Assembly (NCBI GenBank): GCA_027006175.1
Contig: JALTKS010000110.1
Location: forward strand, 1-35,416
Direction: 5' to 3'
Length of the DNA stretch: 35,416 nt
DNA from: Gammaproteobacteria bacterium
Lineage (GTDB): Bacteria > Pseudomonadota > Gammaproteobacteria > AKS1
Shown here: positions 17,329 through 26,277 of the stretch, piece after piece
How the letters are laid out: each line of letters begins with the position of its first letter
How positions within the stretch are numbered: position 1 is the first letter of the stretch
Notes under the pieces: model-generated
What the model was told of the DNA's origin: nothing
What the model saw: the letters and a program-made list of their open reading frames with translations, nothing else
Database searches by the model: none
Made by a program: the position numbers and the translations under genes

Positions 17329-18522
17329 TCAGTTCCGTTTTACCCAGCGCATTGGGTTGGTCGGCTTACCATTGTGGCGTATTTCAAAGTAAAGCGCTGG
17401 TTTTTTTCTACCGCCACTGCGCCCAACCGAGGCTATTTCTTCTCCGGCCTCAATCCAATCTCCGGTTTCTACATAAAGACTATCATTATGACCATAAAGA
17501 CTCATGTATCCCTGCCCATGATCAACAATAACCATTAAACCAAAACCACGTAACCAATCTGCAAAAGCAACGCGACCATGTGAAATGCTACGCACACTCG
17601 CCCCTTGCCTGGCACGAATAACCACCCCTTGCCAACGCAGACCGGTACTACCTCGGCGACTCCCATAACGCGAACTAATACGCCCTCTAACCGGTAAACG
17701 AAAACGTCCTTTTTGACTACGGAAGGATTTCCGTACACCCGCATTTGCTGGGACATCTGCAAGCGCACGTCTTAAGCCTTGCATTAAATCTTCTAATTGT
17801 TTTGCATCTGTTTTTACTTGCGCTAATTTTTGTTTTCGGGTGCGAATTTTTTTATTAAGCGCCTCTAATACGCTTGCACGTTTTTTTCGATTTGATTCCA
17901 GTGCCTGTTTTTGCTTTAAACGTTTTTGGCGTGTTGAATTTAATTTTACTGTTTGTAAATTTATCTTTTCTTCAACCGACTTTAATTCTGTAACTTTTAA
18001 TGCAATTTCACTAATGCGTTCTGTTCTGGCTCGATTCAAATAATCATAAAGCACCAGCGTTCGGCCCATCAAGGCTGGATCCTGTTGATTCAGTAATAGC
18101 TTTAAATATTCTTGTCTGCCTATCGCATAAGAGGTACGTATTTGTCCTGCTAATGCATTGCGCTGCTGATTAAGTGCAAAGTTTAAATTTTTCTTTTGTT
18201 TATTTAATTCAGATAATTGTTTTTTTTGCTTACTTAATTTTCGATTTATTGTTTTTAATTGACGGTTTACTTTGCCAATTTTCTTTTCTGATTTTTTTAA
18301 TTTTTTACGTAAGCGACTATGTTTATCTTTTTGTTTATCAAGTTTGGTTTGAAGTTTTTCAATTCGTAAACGTAACTCATTCAGTTTTTGTTGTTGTAAA
18401 GTAACATCAGCATTAACATGAGAAGGAATGGCTGTTGTTAAAGCAAATAGAAAGAAAAAAATAATGACACTTGTAAATCGATACACAACTCTGGAGTTCA
18501 GGTTATGAATTAATTTCTTCAC
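17329..18522 (-). CDS. envC: EnvC murein hydrolase activator (degenerate LytM)
   Basis: EnvC recruits and activates periplasmic amidases (AmiA/AmiB in E. coli) at the septum under FtsEX control. The 397-residue protein has an N-terminal signal/anchor (about 15-38), a long lysine-rich coiled coil (about 40-255), and a C-terminal LytM/M23 domain (about 270-395). The zinc ligands are lost: the family HxxxD position reads WQGVV and the HxH motif reads LYFE. This is expected for an activator without its own peptidase activity. The start is GTG, overlapping the gpmI stop in GTGA, so the two are coupled. Confidence 0.93.
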   Translation of the reverse strand: MKKLIHNLNSRVVYRFTSVIIFFFLFALTTAIPSHVNADVTLQQQKLNELRLRIEKLQTKLDKQKDKHSRLRKKLKKSEKKIGKVNRQLKTINRKLSKQKKQLSELNKQKKNLNFALNQQRNALAGQIRTSYAIGRQEYLKLLLNQQDPALMGRTLVLYDYLNRARTERISEIALKVTELKSVEEKINLQTVKLNSTRQKRLKQKQALESNRKKRASVLEALNKKIRTRKQKLAQVKTDAKQLEDLMQGLRRALADVPANAGVRKSFRSQKGRFRLPVRGRISSRYGSRRGSTGLRWQGVVIRARQGASVRSISHGRVAFADWLRGFGLMVIVDHGQGYMSLYGHNDSLYVETGDWIEAGEEIASVGRSGGRKKPALYFEIRHNGKPTNPMRWVKRN

Positions 18523-20081
18523 GCGTTATCTTGTTCCACATCTATTTCAATAAGCTGTTTACCGTTCATTTCATACGGTGGCTGTAGGCCCATTAGATAA
18601 AGCATAGTGGGAGCGATATCTGATAAGGTTCCGCCATCAACAATAAATTTAGCCGCGCGTTTACTATAGTAAATTAAAGGGACTGGATTCATGGTATGTG
18701 CAGTATGTGGCTGACCGGTTTCCGGGTTCACCATCATTTCAGCATTACCATGATCGGCCGTCATAAGCATTTCACTGCCCGTTTTATCCAGGGCAACACA
18801 AATTCGTGCGATACAGGCATCGAGTGCTTCAATCGCCTTAATCGTTGGCTCTAATTTACCCGTGTGCCCAACCATGTCCGGGTTTGCATAATTACAAATA
18901 ATCGCATCATACTTACCACTTTCAATAGCTTCGACTAATTTATCTGTTAATTCAGGTGCGCACATTTCAGGTTGTAAATCATATGTCGCAACATTCGGTG
19001 AATTAATTAAAATACGATCTTCACCTTCAAAAGGTTCTTCTTCACCACCATTAAAAAAGAACGTAACGTGTGCATATTTTTCTGTTTCTGCAATCCGTAA
19101 CTGGTGCATACCTAAACTGGATAAATAAGCACCAAATACATTATTCAGTCGTTCCGGTGGGAAGGCGACAGGTACGTCAAAATCATCTTTGTATTCAGTC
19201 AAACTGACAAAGCTGGCTAATTTTGGAAATACCTCACGCTCAAAGCCATCAAAATCCTGTTCAATAAACGGTCGTGTAATTTGGCGAGCACGATCTGAAC
19301 GGAAATTCATAAAGATAAGCACATCACCGTCTTCTATTTTGACGAGGGGTTGTCCTTGCTCAACAATGGCTGTCGCTTTTACAAATTCATCTGTTTCATC
19401 ACGCGCATAAGCCTGTTCCAAGGCAGATAACGCAGTAGTTGCAGTAAAGTCTGCCTTACCTTGTGTCATTACATCGTACGCAGCCTGAATGCGGGGCCAG
19501 CGATGATCACGATCCATCGCATAATAACGACCAATTATTGATGCAAACCGACCTTCACCCAATTCTGCGAAAACACCTTCCATTGCCCGAATTGATGCTT
19601 CAGCACTCTTGGGTGCCGTATCACGTCCATCAAGGAAAGCATGCAAATAGACCTTACTCATGCCGCGTTCTACCGCTAATTTTACAATCGCTTGAATGTG
19701 TTCTTCGTGACTATGAACGCCACCATCTGAGAGCAAACCAAGAACATGAATCGCTTTATCCGCGTCTTTAGCTAAATCGACTGCATCCGTTAGGGTCTGA
19801 TTATTAAAAAAGGAACCGGTCTTAATTGCGCGAGAAACACGGGTAAATTCCTGATAAACCACCCGACCGGCACCTAAATTAAGATGTCCAACCTCGGAAT
19901 TGCCCATTTGCTCTGCGGGTAAGCCCACATCTGCGCCTGAGCCACGGATTAAGGTATGTGGTCGCGTTTTCCACAAATTATTCCAAACGGGCTTATTTGC
20001 AGCATTCACCGCATTCGCTTCTGAATTTTCACTGTACCCCCATCCATCAAGGATAAGGAGCAACATTGTCTTAGGAATCAA
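18519..20081 (-). CDS. gpmI: Cofactor-independent phosphoglycerate mutase
   Basis: GpmI interconverts 3- and 2-phosphoglycerate using two manganese ions and a phosphoserine intermediate. The 520-residue protein has metal ligand D12 in LDGWGYSE and phosphoserine S62 in [39 protein letters not shown] and [13 protein letters not shown] are typical. The chosen start is TTG at 20081, giving [16 protein letters not shown]; an ATG five codons later (20066) is possible but less well placed. It heads the minus-strand run of envC, ctpA, yibQ and yajL and diverges from the ArsR gene. Confidence 0.95.
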   Translation of the reverse strand: MIPKTMLLLILDGWGYSENSEANAVNAANKPVWNNLWKTRPHTLIRGSGADVGLPAEQMGNSEVGHLNLGAGRVVYQEFTRVSRAIKTGSFFNNQTLTDAVDLAKDADKAIHVLGLLSDGGVHSHEEHIQAIVKLAVERGMSKVYLHAFLDGRDTAPKSAEASIRAMEGVFAELGEGRFASIIGRYYAMDRDHRWPRIQAAYDVMTQGKADFTATTALSALEQAYARDETDEFVKATAIVEQGQPLVKIEDGDVLIFMNFRSDRARQITRPFIEQDFDGFEREVFPKLASFVSLTEYKDDFDVPVAFPPERLNNVFGAYLSSLGMHQLRIAETEKYAHVTFFFNGGEEEPFEGEDRILINSPNVATYDLQPEMCAPELTDKLVEAIESGKYDAIICNYANPDMVGHTGKLEPTIKAIEALDACIARICVALDKTGSEMLMTADHGNAEMMVNPETGQPHTAHTMNPVPLIYYSKRAAKFIVDGGTLSDIAPTMLYLMGLQPPYEMNGKQLIEIDVEQDNA

Positions 20082-20241
20082 TGAGTTATTTCCAAGTAAT
20101 TAATATTGGGGGTGCTATTCTACCCAAAAGTAAAGCAAATTTGTATCATTTAGACTAAGTCAAAATTCGACATTATCTTCTGTAGCAAAGTATATCACAG
20201 CGACTTTAGACTATTCCTCACTAAAGATGGTGACAAAATGC

Positions 20242-20268
20242 TTTCCAAGCAGTACATTATTGTATAAT
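20242..20268 (+). promoter_or_regulatory. Possible sigma-70 promoter of the ArsR-type gene
   Basis: A perfect -10 hexamer TATAAT lies at 20263-20268. The best upstream -35 candidate is weak (TTTCCA at 20242-20247, 15-nt spacing). A transcript would start near 20275, just before the ATATG repeats. Confidence 0.35.
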
Positions 20269-20279
20269 CTTTTTATTAT

Positions 20280-20300
20280 ATATGAACATATGAAAATATG
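20280..20300 (+). promoter_or_regulatory. Candidate operator: three ATATG repeats with 8-bp period
   Basis: ATATG occurs at 20280, 20288 and 20296, exactly 8 bp apart, between a TATAAT box and the ArsR start codon. The middle copy is part of palindrome CATATG. The position over the expected transcription start fits autorepression by the downstream regulator. It was recognised by eye only. Confidence 0.4.
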
Positions 20301-20344
20301 GGTTGTATAAATAAACAGCAAACAGACAATATAGGGTAGTCAGT

Positions 20345-20668
20345 ATGAATATGGTCGCACTTGATAATATTCTCATTTCACGGGACGAAGATATCGACCG
20401 CGCTTCACGTTCACTCAAAGCAATGTCTCATCCGCTTCGATTGAAAATTCTCTGTACGTTGGGTGATCAGGAAATTAGTGTTCAGGATATTGTTGAACAT
20501 GTCGGTACATCGCAGAGTAATATCTCTCAACACCTTGCTATTTTACGTGATAAAGGCATTTTAGCATCGAGAAAAGATGCTAACCGTGTTTATTACCGTG
20601 TTGGTGATGAGCGTACCTTACGTTTGATTGGTATGATGCGCGAAGTATTTTGCCATACATCCCTATAA
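20345..20668 (+). CDS. ArsR/SmtB-family regulator, BigR/SqrR/YgaV-like (persulfide-sensing type)
   Basis: This 107-residue winged-helix repressor has the ArsR core KAMSHPLRLKILCTLGDQEISVQDI followed by recognition helix SQSNISQHLAIL. The metal-binding ELCVC motif of classic ArsR proteins is absent, reading EISVQ. Two cysteines remain, C37 in the ILCTL helix and C103 in VFCHTSL at the C-terminus. These correspond to the cysteine pair of BigR, SqrR and YgaV, which form a disulfide or polysulfide bridge and release DNA when persulfides appear. A rhodanese gene follows on the same strand. The gene is inserted between the gpmI and yibN blocks, which are adjacent in E. coli. The persulfide role is inference from these residues and the neighbours. 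Confidence 0.85.
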   Translation: MNMVALDNILISRDEDIDRASRSLKAMSHPLRLKILCTLGDQEISVQDIVEHVGTSQSNISQHLAILRDKGILASRKDANRVYYRVGDERTLRLIGMMREVFCHTSL

Positions 20669-20771
20669 GTATTAATTCAGCTAATTATTGTTCGACTGTA
20701 CTGCCAGGTTCCCTGTGTAGTCATACTGACATTTAATTTTTAACCAACTTTACCCAAATAGACACTTTAAA

Positions 20772-21197
20772 ATGGACCAACTTCTAACATTTATCTCTAA
20801 TCACTGGGATTTATTTACTGCTCTTATCATTATTATTGCCTTATTGTTTGGCAGTACTTTCCTTGATGCCTTACGTGGCATAAAGCAAATTGGTCCCGCT
20901 GAAACAACTCGTCTTATTAATCATGAAAAAGCCATTGTGGTTGATGTACGCGAAGACAAAGAATTCGCAACTGGCCATATTATCAACTCGCTACATATTC
21001 CAATGAGCAAGGTTCAAGAACGTTTAACGGAACTTGAAAAACATAAATCATCCCCGATTATTGTTAGCTGTCGAAGCGGAGCTCGCTCAAATAGTATTTG
21101 TGGCCTGCTTCGTAAGAATGGTTTTGAAAATGTATCAAACCTTAAAGGCGGTTTAATTGCATGGCAGAATGCCAATATGCCTGTTAGCAAAAACTAG
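20772..21197 (+). CDS. yibN: Membrane-anchored rhodanese YibN
   Basis: This 141-residue protein has one N-terminal transmembrane helix (about 12-33) and a cytoplasmic rhodanese domain with catalytic cysteine C100 in VSCRSGARS. Rhodanese domains move sulfane sulfur as a cysteine persulfide. The order yibN-grxC-secB-gpsA is the E. coli order. Being next to a persulfide-type regulator, it may act on sulfane sulfur here. E. coli YibN has also been reported near the translocon, so a membrane biogenesis role is possible. The 103-nt gap after the ArsR gene may hold a separate promoter. Confidence 0.9.
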   Translation: MDQLLTFISNHWDLFTALIIIIALLFGSTFLDALRGIKQIGPAETTRLINHEKAIVVDVREDKEFATGHIINSLHIPMSKVQERLTELEKHKSSPIIVSCRSGARSNSICGLLRKNGFENVSNLKGGLIAWQNANMPVSKN

Positions 21198-21236
21198 TCT
21201 GTACAATATTTAATTTTATAATGAGATCTTATTACT

Positions 21237-21497
21237 ATGCCTGAAGTGATTTTATACGGAACTTCTTCCTGCCCCTACTGCATACGTGCACGAATGATGC
21301 TTGATAAAAAAGGCGTCAACTATGAATACATTGGTTTGGATCAAACACCTGAACGACGTGCTGAAATGGAATCCAGATCAAACGGTCGCACCAGCGTTCC
21401 ACAAATTTTTATTGATGACCGTCATATCGGTGGTTTTGATGATATGGCTGAACTGGATATCGATGATGAACTCGATCCATTACTCGGTATTAACTAA
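21237..21497 (+). CDS. grxC: Glutaredoxin 3 (dithiol)
   Basis: GrxC reduces disulfides and glutathionylated proteins using glutathione. The 86-residue protein has the dithiol active site CPYC (C12, C15), the TSVPQIF cis-proline region and the GGFDDMAEL glutathione-binding end. Length and neighbours match E. coli grxC. It lies 39 nt after yibN and 31 nt before secB. Confidence 0.96.
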   Translation: MPEVILYGTSSCPYCIRARMMLDKKGVNYEYIGLDQTPERRAEMESRSNGRTSVPQIFIDDRHIGGFDDMAELDIDDELDPLLGIN

Positions 21498-21528
21498 TAC
21501 TTAACCTAAATTATTGCGAAAAAATATC

Positions 21529-22005
21529 ATGACTGAAACCAACGAAGCTGCATCTAACAATGAACAAGCCTTTGCGATTCAAAAAATATTTGTTAAAGAT
21601 ATTTCTTTTGAGTCACCTAACTCACCCAATATTTTTCTAGAAAAAGATTGGCAGCCTGATGTAAACCTTAATCTGCAAAGTACTTCTCGTGCGCTGGATG
21701 AAGATGTTTATGAAGTTGTTTTGAGCATTACCGTAACGGCCAAACTTAATGAAGAAACTACCGCCTACCTTGCAGAAGTGCAATACGCCGGTATTTTTAA
21801 TATTAAAAATTTCCCGGATGATGACAAAACCTATATGTTAGGGAGTTATTGCCCGAACTTATTGTTCCCCTATATTCGCGAAGCAATCTCCGATGTTGTT
21901 GCAAAAGGTGGTTTCCCGCAATTATTGCTGGCACCTGTTAACTTTGATGCCTTATTGCAACAGAAACTAGAACAACAAAAAGCAGAAGGCGCGACAGTTC
22001 AATAA
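21529..22005 (+). CDS. secB: SecB protein-export chaperone
   Basis: SecB is a tetrameric cytoplasmic chaperone that keeps preproteins unfolded and hands them to SecA. The ATG at 21529 gives 158 residues, close to the usual length; a TTG at 21514 would add five residues without support. Conserved segments are FAIQKIFVKDISFESPN, LAEVQYAGIFNI, LGSYCPNLLFPYIREAISD and GGFPQLLLAPVNFDALL. The gene lies between grxC and gpsA as in E. coli. Confidence 0.96.
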   Translation: MTETNEAASNNEQAFAIQKIFVKDISFESPNSPNIFLEKDWQPDVNLNLQSTSRALDEDVYEVVLSITVTAKLNEETTAYLAEVQYAGIFNIKNFPDDDKTYMLGSYCPNLLFPYIREAISDVVAKGGFPQLLLAPVNFDALLQQKLEQQKAEGATVQ

Positions 22006-22021
22006 GCCCCAAAAGGATAAT

Positions 22022-23020
22022 ATGAAGGCAGGTAGTATTTGTGTTCTGGGAGCAGGATCGTGGGGAACAGCCCTTGCGATCTTGCTTGCCCAACAAAACA
22101 AATCCTGTTTACTCTGGGCGCATAATGCCGAGCACCTGCAACATTTGCAAAATGAACGCAGCAATCAACGTTATTTACCCGATATCACCTTTCCCGATAG
22201 TCTGACGATAGAACCTGAACTAAAATACTGTATTGAAAATAGCGAAATAATTTTAATTGCTGTGCCTAGTCATGCGTTTCGCCAAACACTGCAAACCATT
22301 TCTGCCTATATTCAGCCCAATCAAAAAATTGCCTGGGCAAGTAAGGGGCTCGAGGCTGAGTCACATAAACTACTTAGCCACATTCTTGTTGAAGAGCTGA
22401 GCGATAATACCGCTTTTGCCGTGGTATCCGGTCCAACTTTTGCCAAAGAAGTGGCTAAGGGTCTTCCCACTGCAATAACTATTGCCTCTAACGATGATAA
22501 TTTTTCGCAGCAACTTGCCGATCGGCTTCATACCGATACGTTTCGTGCTTATACCTGTCGTGATGTGATTGGTGTACAAATTGGTGGCGCGGTTAAAAAT
22601 GTTCTCGCCATTGCTGCCGGTATTGCAGATGGATTAGGATTTGGTGCGAATACGCGTAGCGCGCTTATCACACGGGGGCTGGTAGAAATGTCTCGTCTTG
22701 GTCACCAACTAAACGCGGAGCCCACAACCTTTATGGGGCTTGCAGGTCTGGGTGATCTGGTTCTGACGTGTACGGATGACCAATCACGTAATCGCCGTTT
22801 TGGTAAAGCACTTGCAGCAGGGTTAAGTACCGAACAAGCTTTTGCTGAAATAGATCAGGTCGTAGAAGGCGCATTAACCGCCAAGGTCATTTATGAATTT
22901 GCCGCTAAACTCAATGTTGATATGCCCATCTGCGAACAGGTTTATCACATCATTTACGATGGCTTACCCGCCAAACAAGCCGTTACTGATTTGCTCCTGC
23001 GTACGCAAAAAGCAGAATAA
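22022..23020 (+). CDS. gpsA: Glycerol-3-phosphate dehydrogenase [NAD(P)+]
   Basis: GpsA reduces dihydroxyacetone phosphate to sn-glycerol-3-phosphate for phospholipid synthesis. The 332-residue protein has the Rossmann motif GAGSWG (10-15), VSGPTFAKEVAKGLPT, catalytic lysine K192 in GGAVKNVLAIAAGI, and GLAGLGDLVLTCTDDQSRNRRFG. A clear ribosome site (AAAAGGATAAT) precedes the ATG. It closes the yibN-grxC-secB-gpsA set and converges on trmL with a 3-nt gap. Confidence 0.97.
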   Translation: MKAGSICVLGAGSWGTALAILLAQQNKSCLLWAHNAEHLQHLQNERSNQRYLPDITFPDSLTIEPELKYCIENSEIILIAVPSHAFRQTLQTISAYIQPNQKIAWASKGLEAESHKLLSHILVEELSDNTAFAVVSGPTFAKEVAKGLPTAITIASNDDNFSQQLADRLHTDTFRAYTCRDVIGVQIGGAVKNVLAIAAGIADGLGFGANTRSALITRGLVEMSRLGHQLNAEPTTFMGLAGLGDLVLTCTDDQSRNRRFGKALAAGLSTEQAFAEIDQVVEGALTAKVIYEFAAKLNVDMPICEQVYHIIYDGLPAKQAVTDLLLRTQKAE

Positions 23021-23023
23021 TTT

Positions 23024-23488
23024 TTATTGACCGCCAGCAAACCCTTGTTGACGCCATGCCTCATATAACATCACTGCGACGGTATTTGATAAATTCAAAC
23101 TACGAGAATCTGCTTGCATCGGTACCCGTAGGCGTTGCTCTGCTGGCAAGCCATTGATCACTTCTTCGGGTAATCCTCGTGTTTCTGGTCCAAATAACAA
23201 AGCATCACCGGCTTGATAGGACACCTCAGCATAATTTTGTCTGCCCTTGGTCGTGCAAGCAAACATTCGCCCGGGTTGAATCTCCTGAAGAAACTCATCG
23301 AGGCTGTCATGCTCAGTGATTGTCGCCGTATCACGATAATCCATTCCGGCACGGCGTAACTTTTTATCATCTAAAACAAAACCCAATGGATGAATAAGAT
23401 GTAATCGTGTACCTGTGTTGGCGCATAAACGCATCACATTACCCGTATTAGGCGGTATCTCGGGTTCAAATAACACAATGTGAAACAT
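23024..23488 (-). CDS. trmL: tRNA (cytidine(34)/uridine(34)-2'-O)-methyltransferase TrmL
   Basis: TrmL 2'-O-methylates the wobble base of certain leucine tRNAs. This 154-residue SPOUT enzyme has [18 protein letters not shown] at the N-terminus, [13 protein letters not shown] and the knot-forming end [26 protein letters not shown] (key residues N-L-S-N), giving the trefoil-knot SAM site. Length matches E. coli TrmL. It stands alone on the minus strand, diverging from the dihydroorotate dehydrogenase gene. Confidence 0.95.
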   Translation of the reverse strand: MFHIVLFEPEIPPNTGNVMRLCANTGTRLHLIHPLGFVLDDKKLRRAGMDYRDTATITEHDSLDEFLQEIQPGRMFACTTKGRQNYAEVSYQAGDALLFGPETRGLPEEVINGLPAEQRLRVPMQADSRSLNLSNTVAVMLYEAWRQQGFAGGQ

Positions 23489-23539
23489 AATTTAGCCTTA
23501 GTGGTGATTTATTGATAAGTATACGTGTAAAATAATGCT

Positions 23540-24490
23540 ATGAATCCTTTAGCTGTCGAATTTTGTGGTCTTAATTTTAATACACCGCTGGTGCTTCTTT
23601 CAGGTTGCGTTGGTTTTGGACATGAATATACCCGTGTTGAAGGCTATTCGAATGCCGATGTTGGTGCGGTGTGCCTGAAAGGGACAACACTTGAACCGCG
23701 TCTGGGCAATATACCGCATCGTGTTTATGAAACACCGGCAGGCATGTTAAATGCCATTGGTTTACAAAATCCCGGCACTCCCCATGTGATCAACACTATT
23801 TTACCAACACTGGATTACACGGAAACGCGTTACATCGCTAACGTATCTGGCTCAACTATTGAAGAATATGCAGAAGTTGTATGTTTATTCGATGACTCAC
23901 CAATTGATGCCATGGAAATCAATATTTCCTGCCCAAACGTTAAAGAAGGCGGTGTTGCCTTTGGTAATGATCCGGATATGTCTCGGCGAGTTGTTGAAGC
24001 CTGTCGTGCGAATACATCAAAACCATTAATCACCAAATTATCACCGAATCAAACCGATATTGCCGGAAATGCTAAAGGCTGTATTGAAGCCGGTACAGAT
24101 GGTCTGGCTGTGATTAATACCCTGATGGGCATGGCAATTGATATTGATAATCGCCGACCCATCATCGGTAATGGTCAAGGTGGTTTATCCGGTCCGGCGA
24201 TTAAGCCCGTTGCCCTACTTAAAGTACATCAGGTATCACAAGTTGCGAAACCGCACGGGATTCCAATTATTGGTCAAGGTGGTATTTGTTCTGCGAATGA
24301 TGCAATTGAATTTTTGATTGCAGGTGCAACCGGTATTGGCGTGGGGACAGCTTTATTTTATGAGCCACTCGCATGTAAAACAATCAATCAGGGTATTAAC
24401 GACTACCTTGTTAAACATGACTTAAGCTCTGTTAAAGACCTTATTGGCACATTGGATATGAACCCCAACCCACCGGCTTGCGGTAATTAA
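23540..24490 (+). CDS. pyrD: Dihydroorotate dehydrogenase, class 1B-like
   Basis: The enzyme oxidises dihydroorotate to orotate in pyrimidine synthesis using FMN. The 316-residue soluble protein has the class 1 active-site cysteine C131 in NISCPNVKEGGVAFG, K47 in CLKGTTLEPRLGN, ETPAGMLNAIGLQNPG, TKLSPN and IIGQGGI for FMN phosphate. These wordings are those of class 1B PyrD, which works with the iron-sulfur/FAD subunit PyrK. No pyrK lies in this window. E. coli-type gammaproteobacteria use membrane-bound class 2 PyrD, so this is an uncommon variant. Another possibility is a paralogue acting on a related substrate. Its 3' end overlaps the next gene, on the opposite strand, by 4 nt. Confidence 0.85.
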   Translation: MNPLAVEFCGLNFNTPLVLLSGCVGFGHEYTRVEGYSNADVGAVCLKGTTLEPRLGNIPHRVYETPAGMLNAIGLQNPGTPHVINTILPTLDYTETRYIANVSGSTIEEYAEVVCLFDDSPIDAMEINISCPNVKEGGVAFGNDPDMSRRVVEACRANTSKPLITKLSPNQTDIAGNAKGCIEAGTDGLAVINTLMGMAIDIDNRRPIIGNGQGGLSGPAIKPVALLKVHQVSQVAKPHGIPIIGQGGICSANDAIEFLIAGATGIGVGTALFYEPLACKTINQGINDYLVKHDLSSVKDLIGTLDMNPNPPACGN

Positions 24491-24831
24491 CCCGTCACAG
24501 AAAAAATACCCTGCGCCGTTTGTTTATTGATCGTTAAGCGCATTTCACAATAAGCATTTATCATTGCAGGATCATCACCACAACTACATCCGCTAATAAT
24601 TTCTGTAAAAAATACCGCTAGCTTAACCTCAATATCGGCATCATTTTCATGATGTGTTAACACCGTTACTTTCGTTGGCTGTTCAGATGCCATATCACCC
24701 TGCGTTAAACCCTGCTGCAAAGGCAACACACCTGTTTCAAACGACATAATTTCATTGATTAAAGTCTGTGCAAATAAATCTGTATTCCAGGCATCTAATG
24801 ATGCTCTCAACATAACGTTTTTTACATTCAT
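24487..24831 (-). CDS. Hypothetical protein with CxC motif
   Basis: I do not recognise this 114-residue protein. It has no signal peptide or membrane segment. The C-terminal half contains SGCSCGDDPAMINAYCEMRLTI, with C82, C84 and C95 able to bind a metal or form a disulfide. The N-terminal part (LDAWNTDLFAQTLINEIMSFE) looks helical and the middle (KVTVLTHHENDADIEVKLAVFF) looks beta-stranded. It follows the chemoreceptor gene on the same strand after 27 nt, so the two may be co-transcribed. The start codon is uncertain because no clear ribosome site was seen. Confidence 0.65.
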   Translation of the reverse strand: MNVKNVMLRASLDAWNTDLFAQTLINEIMSFETGVLPLQQGLTQGDMASEQPTKVTVLTHHENDADIEVKLAVFFTEIISGCSCGDDPAMINAYCEMRLTINKQTAQGIFSVTG

Positions 24832-24858
24832 CAGCTACGTTATACACAACTAAACGAT

Positions 24859-25971
24859 TTAAACAAACTTAATATTTGCATTTATCTCCGCTGATAATGC
24901 CGTTAACAAATCTACCACCTTCATGCTTGCATCTTCCATATCGGCTAAACAAGTAACCACCTCGGATTTATTACCATCTGCAACGGCTTGTAAGGCATCA
25001 ATACCATTTGTATGAACATACATATGCGGTTTCTCAAGGTTACGAAAAGCATTCTTCGCAGAATATTTGTTAGCACCTTCGCCTTCATAATACCATTTAC
25101 CTAAACGACACATCGTATGATCTGCAAATTCATCTATCGGCTTATCTGACTGGCCTAACATGACCTTATAGACATCTAATTTCCAAACAACATGATCCAT
25201 TTTAACTGTTTGTATAAATGCATTGTCTGTTGATTGAGTAATCACGGCACTCATATTTTTTGCCATATCAACAATACGTTGAGTCGTAGCTTCTATTGAG
25301 GATGTATTTTCATGAACTCGATTACTGACTTCACTAACATGCTCAATATCTAAAACAACTGTCTCCATTTCCTGATTAACCTGATCAATTAGACTCGAAA
25401 TTTCATTCGTTGCTTCAGACGATCGTTGCGCCAATGTTCGAACTTCATCAGCAACCACGGCAAAACCGCGACCCTGTTCACCAGCACGCGCTGCTTCAAT
25501 GGCTGCGTTTAATGCCAATAAATTGGTTTGCTCGGAGATACCTCGAATCATATCAACAAAACTATTAATACCTAACGTTACTGATTTAAGGTGATTAACC
25601 GAACTTGATAATTTGGTCGTATCTGAATTAATGGTATTGGTTTCAGAACTTGTTGTTGCAAGTAACTCCATTGTTTTATTAAATAGTTCGTGTGTAGATT
25701 CAAAGCTATTTCGGTGCTCAATCAATTCCATTGAACTTGCTGCAATATCTTCCCTAATGGCATTTACAATCGATGAAGAGCCCAACCACAAATTATTGAG
25801 CTGACGTTGATAACTTGAATCATCTCGGAGTGATGCTATTTCAGAATGTAACTGCTGATTTTCCGCTTCAAGCGTATCAATTCTGGCCTGTAGCGAATCT
25901 CTTTCCGCCACTGCCGACTTTGCCAATTCTACTTGTTCATCAAGCTTCTTCTTTAACCCAAAATTCAACAT
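24859..25971 (-). CDS. Soluble chemoreceptor (MCP signalling domain) with C-terminal CZB domain
   Basis: This protein of about 370 residues has no transmembrane segment. From a start at 25971 it runs through an N-terminal coiled coil (about 5-55), an MCP signalling hairpin with tip [22 protein letters not shown] and a C-terminal chemoreceptor zinc-binding (CZB) domain. Zinc-ligand candidates, counted from the longer start at 25983, are H264 (MDHVVWK), H289 and C292 ([10 protein letters not shown]), and H320 or H324. CZB domains bind zinc through three histidines and one cysteine and can sense zinc or hypochlorous acid. The start at 25971 was preferred because GGGGA sits 6 nt before it. A sigma-28-like promoter lies upstream, and the gene diverges from the MSHA cluster. 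Confidence 0.92.
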   Translation of the reverse strand: MLNFGLKKKLDEQVELAKSAVAERDSLQARIDTLEAENQQLHSEIASLRDDSSYQRQLNNLWLGSSSIVNAIREDIAASSMELIEHRNSFESTHELFNKTMELLATTSSETNTINSDTTKLSSSVNHLKSVTLGINSFVDMIRGISEQTNLLALNAAIEAARAGEQGRGFAVVADEVRTLAQRSSEATNEISSLIDQVNQEMETVVLDIEHVSEVSNRVHENTSSIEATTQRIVDMAKNMSAVITQSTDNAFIQTVKMDHVVWKLDVYKVMLGQSDKPIDEFADHTMCRLGKWYYEGEGANKYSAKNAFRNLEKPHMYVHTNGIDALQAVADGNKSEVVTCLADMEDASMKVVDLLTALSAEINANIKFV

Positions 25972-26277
25972 GCTAATCCCCATTAACTTAAGATATTCAC
26001 GATCTACAGCATTACCAATATCGGTACCGATTCGTTTTACTTAAATTTCATTTATTCATACATCTCTATTGCATATATGGAATATTTTATATTACATAAA
26101 ATCAATTAGTTACATGCGATCTCTGCTTATTTCTCATGAAAACTGCACTTCTGACGATACTTAGATGAAATAGCACTCTATATTTAATACAGGTTATTAA
26201 CACTATTCTCTAAACTGCTTGATTTTATTCGATATTTAAGTAAATCTTATTGCAGTGCAAGACAAGAGGCAAAACCA
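25972..26277. other. AT-rich divergent intergenic region, chemoreceptor / mshE
   Basis: About 300 bp without a gene. It holds the sigma-28-like promoter of the chemoreceptor near its left end and the ribosome site of mshE (AAGAGG, 26264-26269) at its right end. I could not find a convincing sigma-70 or sigma-54 promoter for mshE in between, although the stretch is AT-rich and must drive the pilus genes if they start here. Confidence 0.6.
26018..26044 (-). promoter_or_regulatory. Sigma-28 (FliA)-type promoter of the chemoreceptor
   Basis: The minus strand reads TTAAGTAA, an 11-nt spacer, then ACCGATAT. This compares with the flagellar sigma consensus TAAAGTTT (or TCAAG in other gammaproteobacteria)-N11-GCCGATAA: five of eight and six of eight matches with exact spacing. 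The expected start near 26010 leaves a short leader. Chemoreceptor genes are common FliA targets. Confidence 0.6.

Noticed and set aside
17329-18522. EnvC as an active M23 endopeptidase
   Set aside because: The HxxxD and HxH zinc ligands are replaced (WQGVV, LYFE), as in known EnvC activators.
26020-26031. Perfect palindrome ATCGGTACCGAT as an operator
   Set aside because: It overlaps the -10 and spacer of the sigma-28-like promoter, which explains half of it; no second copy was seen.
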